64,000 nucleotides of DNA from Dastarcus helophoroides (GCA_028583605.1 CM053333.1:15170638-15234637), one strand, 5' to 3'; counted from the first letter of the stretch, positions 11,930-25,400 are shown. Program-made: numbers and translations. Notes: generated by a model from the letters alone, not told the origin.

Positions 11930-13650
11930 CACATTTTAGGTTAGTTCCAGAACATTACTTCATATTCAGTAACTATAGGAAAGATTTTGTCACTGTTATT
12001 TCCTACTTTTAAATTTTCGCTTCTATCGGCAGTCCACAAAACTGCCTAATTTTTTTATATTATACATTATGCTTTTTTTTAGTTTCCAGTTTAAAATTTT
12101 ACCAAGAGTTATGAAAACACTTCCGAAATAATAAAATTAAATATTCAGCGGTAGTCCCCACAATTCAACGAAGACCAATGAGATTATGAAATCTACCGAA
12201 ATGTTTGTTTGGGCAGGATAATCGCCGATTTTTTATAAACAATTTTTCCAATTTTGCCTTGCTCTCGAGCTTCAGTCGATTCATAATGAATCTCTTTCGT
12301 ACCAAAATATGTAATTTAAAAACGAAATTATTAACCTCTCATAAGAGACCTGATTTTGCTCGCCCTTCTACTTAAGAGGGCGGTTGGTGATGCGGAAGCT
12401 GGGCTATCGATTAATTTGTTTGCTTCGTGGGTATCTCATTAAAATGACTATAAAGAAAATTAAATATTTGAACTATGAACAGAGTGGGTTAATATGTTAA
12501 ATTTCTTTTGTGTTTAAACAAAGGCTTCCATTTTCTGGCTATACTCGGGAGATACTGCATCAGCAGAATGATTTAAATATATGAAACTGGAAGTGTTATC
12601 CTTATCTCTCTTTCTCTCATATTATTACCATTTAATGTCAGGTATATCAGCTGTGAATATTATCATCGTTAATAAATGGATAGCTCATATGAGGTGATGT
12701 GGAGACTAAGTTAGCTTTGTATTACGTTTTTGCTTATTAAGCGCCCCGAATAAGCTTTTCATGCTATTTCTGCTCTTTTATTTGCAGAGGCCGTATCTAT
12801 TCCGCGAACCTTTTTATAACTAAGGTTGCCACGATATCTCTTCAGTAGACAAAGCTTATAGTACAGAATTTACAGTGGTAAATGATGATAAATAAACCAC
12901 TTCCCGCATATAATTCATTTTTCTCAACTCTGTCAGCAAAACTCACTTTGCATAGTTCTAGTCGAGCGACAGATAAAACAATTTTTTTTAATGTATACAT
13001 ACACATAATTTGAATTCGTCCTTTACAAGCAGTAAACCTGCAATTTAATTGATCACTGAGCAACTACATAATGTTGATCATAAAACCTCTTACTATGTAA
13101 AACAATGAATTTTATCAGCACAAGAATTTCTAGTTCACGCGAATCAAGCTCTCATGACCGCATATACATAAAAGGCTGACACTATAATTTAAAGCCGCCT
13201 TTATTTATGAAAAGCTGTCAGTCGAAATTGCCGGTAATATATTCGTATTTAGGAATATAGCCTGCGCATGTAGAACATTTAAAGATATTAACAAACTCCC
13301 TTTCACTCTACCAACCCTGAAATCATTTTAAATTTCTCCATCACAAAATTCCGCCTACGTCTCTTACGTACACACAAACAATGGCAGAAACGGTCATTTT
13401 GCGCGCCAAATGGGTTCGCACATTCACGCAACCTTACACTGGGACACCGTTTTGTTTTACACTTCTCTTTACATTAGATCTCTCACTCTAAACTCTAACT
13501 TAAATGCTTCTACCTATTTTTACTACTATCTTCTGCTATAGTCCCAAATCTATTCTTAGTATCCATTTAGAACAAAACAGCAGAAGCGATCATTCACAAT
13601 CCAATAAAGGACATATTTCGTCCAGGACTGGACCTTGTCAAGAATCTAGT
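11930..13650. other. No recognised feature
   Basis: Mixed-composition DNA. A 73-codon minus frame (12842-13063) has no recognised domain. No RNA gene or clear repeat seen. Confidence 0.45.
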
Positions 13651-13654
13651 ATAC

Positions 13655-14440
13655 GCTATAAGTGTATGTCAACCACACCACATATGAAATTCATCTGTAC
13701 AGACTATGAAATGAAACACCAAGATTAAAGGCTGCAGAGCATGGTAACTCAGTAGGTCAACTGTACAAGAGCTCAATTTCTTCCGAAATAAAAATGGCAC
13801 AAAAACAAGATTATTCAGATAAAAGACACGGTAAACTAGTATGTCGACCATACCACAAGTCAAATAGTTCTGAACTAAGAATGACATAAAATATAAGGTA
13901 CTTAAGACAGAAGAGCACTGCAACTAAGAATATGAATTATATCAGATGCGTGTGGACCATTTTTATTTCAAAAGAATTTCGCCTCCGGTATGATTCACAT
14001 ACTGAATTGCCGATCTATTTTGTATTGGTTGCAGTGAATACAGAAGAGAATGGTAACTGACTGTGTCAGTCATACCAGATGCGAAACTCATCTGCAAATA
14101 CTATGCAATGACAGCATAGCATTGTAAATTAGTGTGTCAACTATAACATAGGCCAAACTCTTCTAAAAAGTAAATGACATAAAAGATCACGCTAGCTTAG
14201 TACGTCAACCATAGCAGGGCAAAACTCATCTTCAGGAATGAAAGCACCAAGGTTCAAAAAGAAGAGTATTGTAATTTAAGCTACGGTTTCCTACAAAGCG
14301 GTAACGTAAAGGAACGACCGTCATTTGACAGCCGCTTTATACCATGAAGCAGTAGAGGACAGTATGGCTGCCTTAAACATTGTTGTAAAGTAAGAAAAGA
14401 CTTACACTAAAGTACGTCGGCCGTGACTAGGGCTGTAAAG
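13655..14440 (+). repeat. Degenerate tandem repeat, about 70-89 bp period
   Basis: A recurring unit begins with a GTATGTCAACCATACCA-like word, followed by a CAAACTCATCTG-like word, an AATGACA-like word and AAGAGCATTGTAACTTA. Starts are visible at about 13663, 13752, 13839, 14062, 14132, 14200 and 14412. Spacings are about 89 and 87, then 70 and 68 bp, with less regular sequence at 13940-14060 and 14280-14410. Open frames within it (13504-13728 plus, 13669-13923 minus) are by-products of the repeat. Confidence 0.7.
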
Positions 14441-14859
14441 TTGTCACGATTAGAGCTGTATTCGTCTAATTTCTATATTTTTTTAGTAGTTACAAATTAT
14501 ATTTATTTGTTGTTTTCCTTTAGGCGACAAAGAAATTTTAAGACAAGCGATACTTCACTTTTACTTGAGAAAAATTATTTTTGGAGAACGTATTTTTCTT
14601 TATTTTACTTGACAAGGTTATATTTTGGTCGTCAAAAATCATTTTTGGTCATGATTTTTTTAATTGACAGCCGTAGGTGAATATTATAAATTTGCCTCGT
14701 ATAAAGCGTGTTTTGCAAGATAAAATTTCTCTTTAAATTTAATAACTTCTAAGATTTACAAATAAAATGCATTTCTTTGCATTTCGATGTTCCCTTTATA
14801 TCATTTTCTACAAATTTAATATCTTATTCTAAGAAAACTTTGGTCATTGTGGTTTCTTT
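14441..14859. other. AT-rich spacer, no gene recognised
   Basis: An 85-codon plus-strand frame (14423-14680) is hydrophobic and AT-driven, with no domain recognised. Confidence 0.45.
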
Positions 14860-14977
14860 GGGAAAAACACTTTATTTCAAAATTATTTCGGAACACTACA
14901 ACTATGATTCCCTTAACTATCAAAATATTTACCTATCTGACTGACTTGAGGGAAAGACGACCACGTATTTATATCGT
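14860..14977 (-). repeat. LTR-like or dispersed repeat, copy 2 (inverted)
   Basis: Reverse complement homologous to 5425-5580: it contains GTGGTCGTCTTTCCCTC, a CAGTCAG tract, GGAATCATAG and TTTTGAAATAAAGTGT in the same order. On the minus strand GATATAAATA lies just upstream of the conserved block and could be a TATA box. No coding region is attached. Confidence 0.5.
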
Positions 14978-14979
14978 TT

Positions 14980-15920
14980 CGGTTTCTATAAGTAGAGAGT
15001 TTTTTCCCTAAATTTTGACCTATTTCCTAAAAGTTTTCACTTATTTTTACAATTTCAGCTTTAAAACCAAAATTTTGAGCTTAAATTCGAATTCGTTTTC
15101 ATAAATTTCGAACTTTTGTTAGAATTTTATATTTTCTAAAAATTCCCAGTTTACAATGGAATTTTAAAGATTTAGCAAAACCACTTTCGACCGATTTTAG
15201 GCTGTACCGAAACCGCCGTCGGAACTTGTATTTTTAGCCGTTATTGGCGAAATCGAAAGCAAAATTTTGGTAGGTCTCTAATATTTATTTTCACGATATA
15301 GCAGCGTTTCAAAGAAGTTTGAAATGTTTTCAGATATTCATCTTATTATTACTATATATTTGGTAACAAAGCAAAATTTTCGAGCTGCGATCCCAACATC
15401 TGCAAGATCAAAGTAAGGTTGTATTGATGTCTCCGAACTTTTCTTATTTAAATGCTAATAAAATATGTACCTCAAAAAAGAGGGAACGGATTAGATGGAA
15501 AATGGAAACGTTTTCGATTGAAATTCAGTGAATAATATACATTTAATTTCCAAATAAACATTAATTATATTTAAGCAATTAGCTAAAACACCAAAGCCTA
15601 TAAATTACAGCTCAGGTGTATTTAAGCCTATAACCGATTCTGTTTTATTTTGCTTTTACCGTGAAACTTTCTAGAAAACAGATTAACTAAATCGGAACAA
15701 GTTATAAACTCTTTCTCGCCACGGCGTCTATTTGTTTTACAGAATCTAATTAAATTTGTACCATGTTTTAATATACTGGCTATTAGTCGTAATCAGACTA
15801 AATAAGCTTGGAAGAAATGTAAAAAGAATTTTATGAAAACTTGAAACTTGCCCAAGTCAGAAGAAGAATGCAGTTATTTTGACTTGACATTTAAGCTTAA
15901 AAGGCATAAAAAGTAAAAAA
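14980..15920. other. No recognised feature
   Basis: Begins with A/T-tract DNA as in 5590-10241, then mixed sequence. No open frame or repeat that I can name. Confidence 0.4.
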
Positions 15921-15921
15921 A

Positions 15922-15940
15922 GTATGTTGATTTTTTTCTT

Positions 15941-15988
<48 letters not shown>

Positions 15989-16006
15989 AAGAAAAAATCA
16001 ACATAC
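15922..16006. repeat. AT microsatellite at the centre of a palindrome
   Basis: An uninterrupted (AT)n run occupies about 15943-15984. It is flanked by near-exact inverted arms (GTATGTTGATTTTTT on the left, AAAAAATCAACATAC on the right), so the whole 85 bases can form a hairpin or cruciform. Confidence 0.8.
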
Positions 16007-16009
16007 CTT

Positions 16010-19000
16010 TTCTAAGCCAAGATAGCATGGCATGTGCATTCGTTGAACACCCTGTATGCCATCGATACCAGCAAGGTTGCAATCCACTTGTCAAATTTGT
16101 CTATGAAGTTTACAAGATAAAAACGCCGATACATCAACCTACATCGAAGTTATTTACAAACTTCCTAATTTTATTGACGTTAGGAAATGTATTTTTTAAG
16201 AAGGGTCACTTCTAATTTCCGCCGTTCAGCTCCTCAGGTCGCATATTTTTTCCAAAATAAAGCTATATTATCTCTGACTTTCCCGGAAAAGTTACATATT
16301 TTATCCGGAAAATGCAGGTTTGAGTTTAAACAAAATTATAAAGTTTTTATACAATTGAGTTTGGAAAGTGGCAAGAATAAGCAAACTTTAGGTAATGTGG
16401 GTTTCAAATACTTTTATAAGGGAAAGCCAGGCATAAAAAAATCCGTAAAGACATTTTAACAAAGTTCGCAGCTATGTATGAAAGATATCGACTCCGTGTT
16501 TGGAACTTTTTACATTTACCGCGTCTGATAAAAATATTTCTAAACAATGCTAAAATTTTAATCGTATTTTATTAGTTTTATCTCAGCTTGCAGCTCTACT
16601 ACTGAAAGTTTTAATCAATTCTGAAATATTTTCAAATGAGACATTCAGTTTCATGGTGATCTTGAAGAAATATTAAATTTCATTTTCCTGGTACACTATA
16701 ATGAAAATGGAATTTCATTTTATTTCATAACTATGATTTTATCACGCCCTCTTTAGCTGACTGCTTAATCAACTCACAAATTTTTCTTTCATTTAATCAT
16801 TTTTATCATTTCTTCATATGAAATACCATTTTTATTTCAGGCGATGTTTTTATGGTTTATGTCAGATATTTAGTGGAAGAAGTTAATTTCAACTACATTT
16901 AAAGTTAACCGCGGTGTAATTGAATATACGCAATAATTTGAGCCAGGAATTGCATAATCTGGAGTTGGGTTAATACGACGAATTAATCTGTAACATTCGC
17001 TATCCTTATCTCGAACTTGGATGGTGGCAATCAATACATGTTGACTATTTGATATAAATTACTCTTTCTCGGGTCCATAGTCTTATCTTACGTGTTCAGT
17101 TGCTCCATTTTTAATTAAAATTAATTAATTAAATTCGCAATTGCTATCTAGAACAATAGTTTTGATTAATTACGGTAATGAATATACTTTGGGATTATAA
17201 CTGATGGAGAGATGTAACGCTTAGAGGTAGATTTTGAGCAGTAATTTAAAAGGAATTGTTCAGTGTAATGGAAATCGTCTCTCTTTTCTAGCACTCTTAT
17301 TTACTAGTTAAAAATTTCAATTAATTAATTAATTTATTTACGTCATTATGTTGCTTTCAATTATTTTTGAATACACTCTGTCAACAAAGTAAAAAATGGC
17401 ATCAAAGGATCGAGGTTAGCATTTTCCTCTGCTACTTTGTTTTAACGAAAGCTTTGTAATGTATCCTATTTAAACTGGAAGTAGCTTTGCGATTCTTTTC
17501 ATTAATAAAGCTAACAAAATTTTTCCAGTGAACAAACAGAAGCCCCCGTTTTAATACAAATACTATCAATGTGTTAACAAGACGCGTGGAATGCAGTGCG
17601 AGCCAAACTTCCAATTTTCGCCTGAAATTGCTTTGCATGAATTTTTATAGTATCATACCCAGGCGATCGTTGAAAAAACACTTCTTTTTGAAATACGTTG
17701 TGTTCTTAGGCCGCATATCTAACACTGGCAAAACGAGTTTATAGAAGAATTATTTAGTGCTACTGTCAAACGTGAACCGACGACGTTTTGTTAGAGTTTT
17801 TTTAGCTTATACAAAAGCTCCATTTATTCATGCTCAATTTATTAAAGGGAATTTTTGAATGTTTATACGTATACATAATTTCATAATAGGATTCGTAACT
17901 TGCAATGCATTTACCTAATCAGTTAGCGTTTTAATTGCAGAGGGAGCATTTTACACTCATTTTGCTTATATGTTTTGATTTAATTTAATATGTTGCAGAT
18001 AACATAACAAAATAAATAAAGCCTCTGGCGCAGCAATTGCAAAACCACAGGATATGGTTAATTTAATTTACATAATTTTGCCATAAGCACAACTCGCACT
18101 ATCCAGTTAAACTGAAACCAGAAGCCCCAATTTCACATGAAAGCTGAACTAACTGAAGTTATTTTTGAGCTCAAATCAATCCGATACAATAAATTGGTCA
18201 TTTATAGTTTAATTTTGCAACCTGAAGACCAAAAAAAGAAACGAAAAAAAAAGGCACTGAAAAAATCTTTTTCGCAACGTCAGCTTAAGCAGTCGTCACG
18301 TTAACGTTTCTTTTCTTCATACATTTCAATATAACAGATATATCTAATTTCTCTTGCTTTACAAATAAGGTGCGCAAAAGTGTGTCTTATAATTTTTAAT
18401 ATGTAGAATCCAAGTATCCGTTTGTACGGTTAGCAGTTGAATAAGTGGCGTGACGTAGAATGACTTTTTGACTTTTTTTTCGATGTTTAGATTTTAGACT
18501 TAAGACCCTTAAACTTAAGTCTCGTTAAACTTATTTAATATTTGCAACGCTTAATTGGTGGAATTGTTCGATATGCATAACTCAACCTCTTGTGGAATTT
18601 TCATACGCAGCGTGGAAACTTTAATAGGAATAAACTCAATAAAACTGAATAAAAGTTTTTTTGACAATATTTTTTAAACAGGATGATTTTTATTTCAGGT
18701 TTGCGAGATATCCGACAAATTACGTGATATTTTACAAAAGGTTAGAAATGCTTGAAGGCTTGAACTTTACCAACATGCAAATAGAATATATTTGGAACTT
18801 TGTCTACATAAATACTTACCTTTAAAAATATAATATTTTTAATATTTCAATATTTCTGCTTTTAATAATCGCAGAAATAGAGGGCTGTAATCCTTTTGGG
18901 AATGTCTTTTCAATGAGGTGTCACACAATTACTATTCATATAAGTTAAATGTTCCTGTAAACAATCGAACGTGCTACAGATGATAACATTTACAACCAAT

Positions 19001-19470
19001 AGCCATAGACAGGTTTCGGCCTTCGTCGGTCTTATAGGTATGATACGTTCGCTTACAGCTATTAATCAGCCACAAAAGTGCTTAACGGACGTGAATAATT
19101 TGTAAGAGATCTAAATTATGATTAGAAAATCAAAATTCCAGCTTTACTAGAAATTTTGAATGAAACCAATATAAAGATGTCGAAATTTTAATTTAGTATT
19201 GAAATTTAGAAATAAAACGTCAAACTTTTTTGAAGTTTTGACTAAAACTTTTTGGAAATTTATTTCATTTTGTTTTGAAAATAAAAGTCTAAATTGCATA
19301 GTTGAAATAAAAATTTTAGTAGTAAACTCTGTTTTTTTTTGTCTTTTGGAATTAAGATTTAAAAATTGCAGTTTTGGCTTTGTTGCTAAAAAAATAAAAT
19401 TTAATATTTCCTACTATCCCTACACACATATTTTCGCAAAGTTTTCACTTGAATTTCGACGTTTGGGTAT
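16010..19470. other. No recognised gene
   Basis: Open frames up to 93 codons (16027-16215, 16187-16459, 17432-17638 minus, 19199-19480) show no domain I recognise and have no supporting context. Around 19130-19400 the A/T-tract pattern returns. Confidence 0.45.
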
Positions 19471-19476
19471 GGAAGA

Positions 19477-19870
19477 CTAGCTGACCCCCGCAATTTTGTT
19501 CAATTACGTCATGTTTCAAAATAAAATAATTTATTATTGGCTTTTAACAGAATAACAGATTCAAAGGTTCCCGCTCCCTTTTCTAGTACCCGCTAAATTT
19601 CGAGGTGGCGCGCAATATTATATCAGCCATAAACATTGCGGATTGGTTTCTGTTTCATATTTTTCTCAAATTAAATTTTATTGTTAGCACAGTTGATTTC
19701 TTAGAGTAAAAGGTTAAGTTTTATTAGAATAAAAATAGCCTAAAAGATACCCCTAAATATACTGCACAAAAATTCGGTTAAAATGTATTTAGCAGTTTCT
19801 GAGATTAGCCCGGACGAAAGATCAGTCGACAGACAGACAGACAAACACTAAGAGACGTCAATTTTATGAA
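19477..19870 (+). repeat. Dispersed repeat copy 1 (CTAGCTGACC ... GACAGACAGAC type)
   Basis: Starts near CTAGCTGACCCCCGC and ends after a CAGACAGACAGACAAAC tract. Homologous to 31418-31740 through shared AAAATAAAATAATTT, TTGTTAGCACAGTTGA, GCAGTTTC and GATCAGTCGACAGACAGACA-like words. Repeats with these words are familiar from arthropod genomes, where they accompany retroelement 3' ends. Here they are non-coding. Confidence 0.65.
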
Positions 19871-19984
19871 TTTAAATGTTTGCAAGCAAGAAAAAAACCG
19901 GTCAAACAAAAACCATTTTCATTAAGGCATTGAAGTCGAACACAGCCAATTCCTGTGCAATATATACCCTCGCTACAGCGAGTA

Positions 19985-20155
19985 ACTCTATTTGTGGAGA
20001 CTTTTTTCTGTAGAATTTCCAAACTCTAAAATTCGTTATCAAGCAGAATTTTTTAAGAGAATTACAACTTATCGGTTTTTAAAATGGCAGCTGATCGCAA
20101 TCGTATTCAGCCCAGGATGTAATAGGATTACCCCTTGCAAGGGCATTGCGTTTTG
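19985..20155 (+). mobile_element. I/CR1-like LINE 3' tail fragment
   Basis: This matches 35391-35545 (shared TTCCAAACTCT, AATTCGTTATCAA, GAATTTT and the final TTGCCCTTTGCGA-like part), which there forms the end of an RT-bearing LINE relic. No RT is preserved here, so it is a 5'-truncated copy. Confidence 0.55.
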
Positions 20156-20159
20156 AAAA

Positions 20160-21735
20160 AAATATATTTAAAGATTTTTTTTCTTAAAACTTTGACTTTA
20201 AAAGAAATCATCACATCACTAAATTACTCATAAGATTTTCATTTAGATGATCCGATTCAAGTCTTTAAAAATACGTGTGGTTTTACCGGCACAGAGTTTA
20301 GCGTTACGATCGCTTTTTAGAAGATGAACTTTTTGGGTTGCCGTGCGCTCTTATTTTATTTGAGTAGGGGGCGAGCGAGCAATCCATCAAAGGGAAATCA
20401 AGAATGTGTACACATTGCGGACACGTTTCGAGATTGTTGCACCCTTAGCTAAATCGGAAACCACGAGGACATGTAAGAGGCAGTGGTATTAGGGATTTGG
20501 GGCAAAAGCTGACTTGCGGCAGACCGCAGACCTCAACAGTTCATAGAGCCAAACAAATAAGGTATTTGTATTTGAAGCTGGACATTATTTTCTAAGCGTG
20601 CGTAGCCGATTAAATTGAGGACTGAAATATATCAATTATTTCAATGAGTCCAGACAGACCATTTTTTTCTTGGTGGAAAGAAATCTACATAAAACAACGG
20701 AGCTGTTGGAATAGAGAGTATCGCCCTATTGGAAGGAAAAATGTGACAAAATTATCCCAGTGAGATCTTCGATATCTGAAAGGTTCTGACCCTTTTCACT
20801 TTCATCGGTACAATCAATATATTATCCCCAATGTAATAGAATATCTTGTTATTTTATTCAGAGCAAACAACGCTAATATTTCTTTTTCTCCTGATAGATA
20901 GCAGCCAATAAATAAGTCCAGAAGTGTCTACCTCTAAATATATTCGAGAGAACGAAAATGAGACACAAATGTAAAAAGTAAGGGATTTGAACCTTCAACA
21001 GTTTTACAGACAATTGTCGTCACGGTAAATAAAAGTATTTCATGTTCAGTTTTATGAAAGTAGGCTCTGTCGGTGTCCATTTGTGTTCGACAAAACATAA
21101 AAAGGAATTGCGTAATTTTGCACTCAACTGATCCTTGAAACCCAAATATGATCCCCCTGATTGTTACTCAATAACTACTTTTCGTTACACGAAAGGATAC
21201 TGACATGACAAAGGCCAGTTAGACTATCAATGCAGTAAATTTCTACCGATCCCGGATTTACCAGGATACTTACACCAAGTTCCGATATAGCGTTCGTGAA
21301 TATAGATTTACTCGTCTTTTATCGACTTCTGCAGCTATCTCGCTTTTACTACCGCAAATAAATTCATGGGAATTGTACTTTTGCACCCTATTTTTCTACA
21401 AATGTAAACGTTTTACTACATAAAACTTACTCGACGTGATCGCCTTAGATTGCTTCGACAACTAATAAAGTGATAACACTTGCAAGTATCAGTTAAACAA
21501 CGAAATCAACTAACGTTGCTTTCAAAAATGCTGAGTATCCTATTTTCTGTATGGATCAGTCAAATTAGAAATTAAAATCGGAACTAGTGTTGATATTTTC
21601 ATAAGTTGTTTGAATCAGATGGGATAGTGTAATTAAGGTAGTCCTTATGCAAGTTAAACATTTTTTCTCTTTTTCTGACAGGGCACCGTATCATTTGATT
21701 ATGTACCTTGAGAAACTATTTCAGTATTTTTTTCA
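20160..21735. other. No recognised feature
   Basis: Mixed-composition DNA with no open frame over 60 codons. Somewhat GC-richer at 20280-20560, possibly a decayed repeat, but I could not match it to another part of the window. Confidence 0.4.
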
Positions 21736-22250
21736 CATTTTTAGGTAATATTTAGGGTTTATTAATTTTATATAACATTTCTGCGACCCAGTTTGTAAAT
21801 ATCTAAATTTTTAGTAATGAAAGTTGACAATATTCTGAAACCTTTTTGAAATATCACTACGCAAGATCTATCTTTTCAAAACGTCACCTCATGACAGCTG
21901 AAAAAAAATAGGTTAGTTTATTTTAGATAAAATAGGAAAAAACTGAAAAATATTTTACATAAATTATGAAAATATAAAAAATGCAAAAAAGGCGGCAGCA
22001 TTGGACATCGATGTATCTATCGCTTTCATTTGAGAGAGTTAGCAATGAATAAAAAGGAGAGGGAACAGTAGTACTTAAAAATAATAAATTGAAATACATA
22101 AAAAAATGTTAACATCAATAGACGTTTCATCAATAATTTACGGTGGTAAAAATTTAAATATTTAAAGTTTTGATCCACAAGAAACAGCTACTCCAAGGGC
22201 TAATACCCCTTCCGACAATGAACTATATTTGTCGGTCGAAATTACATGCT
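21736..22250. mobile_element. Non-autonomous ribozyme repeat, copy B
   Basis: A diverged copy of 1970-2567 in the same orientation. The same ordered landmarks are present: ACATTTCTGCGACCCAGTTT, AAAACGTCACCTCATGACA, TTGGACATCGATG, AATAGACGTTTCATCAA and GGGCTAATACCCC. The simple right TIR of copy A is lacking. Further right, at about 22340-22378, the complement of copy A's left flank (GAGTCTACCATGAAG) appears, so this copy seems to carry an extra inverted piece, with a small fold-back nested between. Confidence 0.65.
22000..22048 (-). ncRNA. Decayed hammerhead-like motif, copy B
   Basis: On the minus strand helix I is CAUUG/CAAUG and helix III is ACAU-CG-AUGU followed by C (a perfect GUC cleavage context). 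The CUGANGA core is mutated (CUAACUC) and GAAA is interrupted. Against copy A the third pair of helix I has changed from C-G to U-A on both sides, keeping the pairing. This copy should be catalytically dead. Confidence 0.5.
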
Positions 22251-22270
22251 CTTGGTGATTACTATTTCTA

Positions 22271-22465
22271 GCCGCCGAAAGGTCTTCGACTTAGTAATTA
22301 GAAGCACTCACCATGTACGGTGTACGTTCGTTTCATTAAAGAAATAATATGTTTCCGACCAAAAAGAGTCTACCATGAAGAACAATCATATTCCTTTAAC
22401 GGAACAACCGGACTCCGCACATGGTGAGTATTTCTAACTACTAAGTCGAAGGCGAAAATAGCTAC
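22271..22465. mobile_element. Small fold-back element, about 195 bp
   Basis: Inverted arms at 22271-22317 and 22419-22465 share CTTCGACTTAGTA, TTAGAA and ACTCACCATGT in complementary order. It sits inside the right-hand part of the copy B repeat; the loop contains the copy's inverted GAGTCTACCATGAAG block. Non-coding. Confidence 0.55.
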
Positions 22466-25400
22466 CAAGGTTTCAAATTTAATGAAAAAAATTAAAATCA
22501 CTAATAGTAATTATCAACTTTTATTTATTGAGTAAAACATCTAGCATGCGGAATTATTGGTTCAGTTACAAATAATGAAACGTCTAAAATTAAAATCATT
22601 CATAAATAGGATAAAATGGCTGATTTCTTTGTTTTACGATATTTCTTCCTCTACTCTGTTACCAATAAAAGCAAATATTACTTTTGTTCTTGGTTGTTAT
22701 CAATTTATTATTTCATCCATTAAAATAAAATCTGCTACTCGAATAGAACCAACGATTTTCTGCAGCCTCAAAATCAGGGTCATCTTTTCAAATTTTAACT
22801 TTTTTATTCAAAGTTTTTGAGGAGATACCTAGTACCATATACATATACAAAAAAATCGTAAAGAGTTGCTAGATATTGGAGATTGTTTAAAAAGAAAAAA
22901 TGTGTCTATATCTTCGAATTATGGAGCCTCTACCATTTTTTCTTATCTTCAACTTAAAGTTCGTCGTCGAAAAATGCAAGAGACACCAGCTATTTGAAAA
23001 AGTACTACAAATGGGCCAGTATTTTTTTCAGGGCAACAGCAGCTAGTTTTTGGGTTATACTCTCATAAATTGTAAGCTATTTTAATAATACCAAGTCGTT
23101 TTTTGTACTGACCATTCAGTAGAAGCTTGAAATGAATATTTTATTTAGATTGTGAAAATGCATATATCTCTCACAAATTTTGAGTAATACGCAGTTTTTG
23201 CCATCCATATAGCATGGTGAAAGGCAGCAGGTCTCCCAAAAGAAATACCTTTTTCAGGAATTTCTCCTATGTAAATGATCCTGAGTTGTAATAATTCTTT
23301 GTAGTCTTGTCAAAATTAATATTCTTCGAGATGTGAGTAAAAAAAATCCTGTCTGCGGCAACAACATTTTTGTTAGGCATAGTGTCATTTGTTACTGTTT
23401 TATAATCGATTTGGTCAATTTTGTCTTAGTTGATATTAAACATTTTGAATTATTGAAAATAACAGGACCACTTGACACATCGAGTGTCTGATTCACAAAG
23501 TTGATAAGATGATTTCCATTTTATGATGTTCCAATGTAATACTTCGCCAATTGAAGACAGCTTTGATTGGTTAAGTTTAGACATTAACCGATCAGCCAAA
23601 TGTTGATTCTATTTCCAGTAACTACACTGGTGCCATTATTTGTGGATACCACTGCAAGTCAAAACAAGTCCTCATGTTTTGAAAAACAAAATGAATTCGC
23701 GCCTTCATCAATGACTAAATTGCAAGTGAAGTGTGGGGTGGGCTCAAACTTGACGACATTAAGCGTTTTGCTCTTTTAACCGTTTTAAAAAAAATGTACC
23801 GATTTAAAATCAACTTTAACTCACACGTCTAATAGTTCCGAGATATGGTATCTAAAAAATTTAGAACGTTTTCCAAAAACTGAAATAGTAAATTTAATTG
23901 GCTCACCAAACGAGTCTGTAGACGCAATAGTTCTCTAAAATTTGGGAAACAGCTAAACTATTGTATTTTTGAAGAAATTGGGTAACATAATTTTAAAAAA
24001 AATTAATTGGCAAAATTTTCGAATTTTTTCCAGAAATTTTAAGGTTTAAAAAGAAATGTTAATAATTGTGTTTCGATTTAAATGTTTGTGGTTAAACGTT
24101 TTTAAATTTTGTATATACATTTCTAGGTTCTTTTTTCGAAAGTTTGACTGCTATTTAAATTTCTGACTTTACCTTTAAAATATATATAGTTTTAAATTAC
24201 CCGAGTTTTAATTTGAAATTTGGAAAAAAAGTTTACGTTTAAATAGAAAGAAGTCAATAATTTTAGAAAAATTCTAATTTTCTAGTCAGTCAAAACTTTG
24301 AAAAAAAAACTAAATTGATTAATTACATTTCTTTAAATTGTAACTGTAACAGAAATTTTAAATTTTTGAGCATAAAGTTATAACATCATTCAATTTTTTA
24401 TTGTCAAAGTTCTTAGTTTAAAAGAATAATGGTAGTTGCCTCGCGACAGTCCAGTAAAATTGAACCCACAACATACATACCAGAAGATTAGGATTGTAGG
24501 CTTTGTTTTTTTTACGTGACTGTACTTCTGACATTTTATCATATATTCTCTATAAATACACAATATTATGAAATATTATTCTGCATATACATATGTGACA
24601 ATGTCACATATGTCCGCGGTTTGGACAGTCCGATCTAGCTTATAATTTCTGACAGCTGTAAAGATAAAAGATAGAACACATGATCAATTCCCGTCTCACT
24701 TGCACATATCGATTTAACCTTTCTCACTTCGATTATAACGCAATTACAACACTATTAGAAAAAACTGCCGACGGAAATTTGACATGTGTAACTAGCGATT
24801 TCTTTTGCTCTCCCTCATACTATTCTCTCCCGTTGCCGTATCGTTTTCACAGGATTATTTTAATATCTCCCTACTGAAAATGATCGTCTCAATATGTTAT
24901 TCTTTCTAATTGTTCATCAAAACTATGAGGTAAATAATTTACATTTTTTTAGTAATGCAAAAAAATATACATTTGCTATATTCCCTCGTTTCTTCTGTAT
25001 TTTATGTACAAAGTTTCATTTGTAATGGCAATTATCTCGTATTCGGTGAGGTCAAACTTCTTCAAATTTCAACATCCTATACATTACGCATTCAGTTAAA
25101 TTTGTTCAAAGTTTTGAAGATTACTTAAAATTTTTTATTCGCGAGTAAACTACCTTAAGATTGGATTTTTTTTAAGTTCCGATGAATCGGAAGTTGAAAA
25201 AAAGGTCCTTTAGAGAATAGAGTCCCAACTTCAAGAATAAAACTCTTAATGTTTAGAAAGTATATATTTGGAGTTGAAAATCAAGATTCTAGAAAAAATA
25301 TTTCAGATTTATATATATCCGGAATTTCAAAATATTATCAATTTCGAAAAAAAAAAATTAATTTCTTGCAAAAACTTAAGAAAATGGTTAGAAATTCCAA

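Noticed and set aside
13504..13923. Frames of 74 and 84 codons on both strands
   Set aside because: Generated by the degenerate tandem repeat and its flank; no domain.
18995..19060. Possible hammerhead on minus (CCGACGAAGGCCGAAACC)
   Set aside because: The core U is changed to C and there is no room for a helix II loop between core and GAAA, so the fold is not credible.
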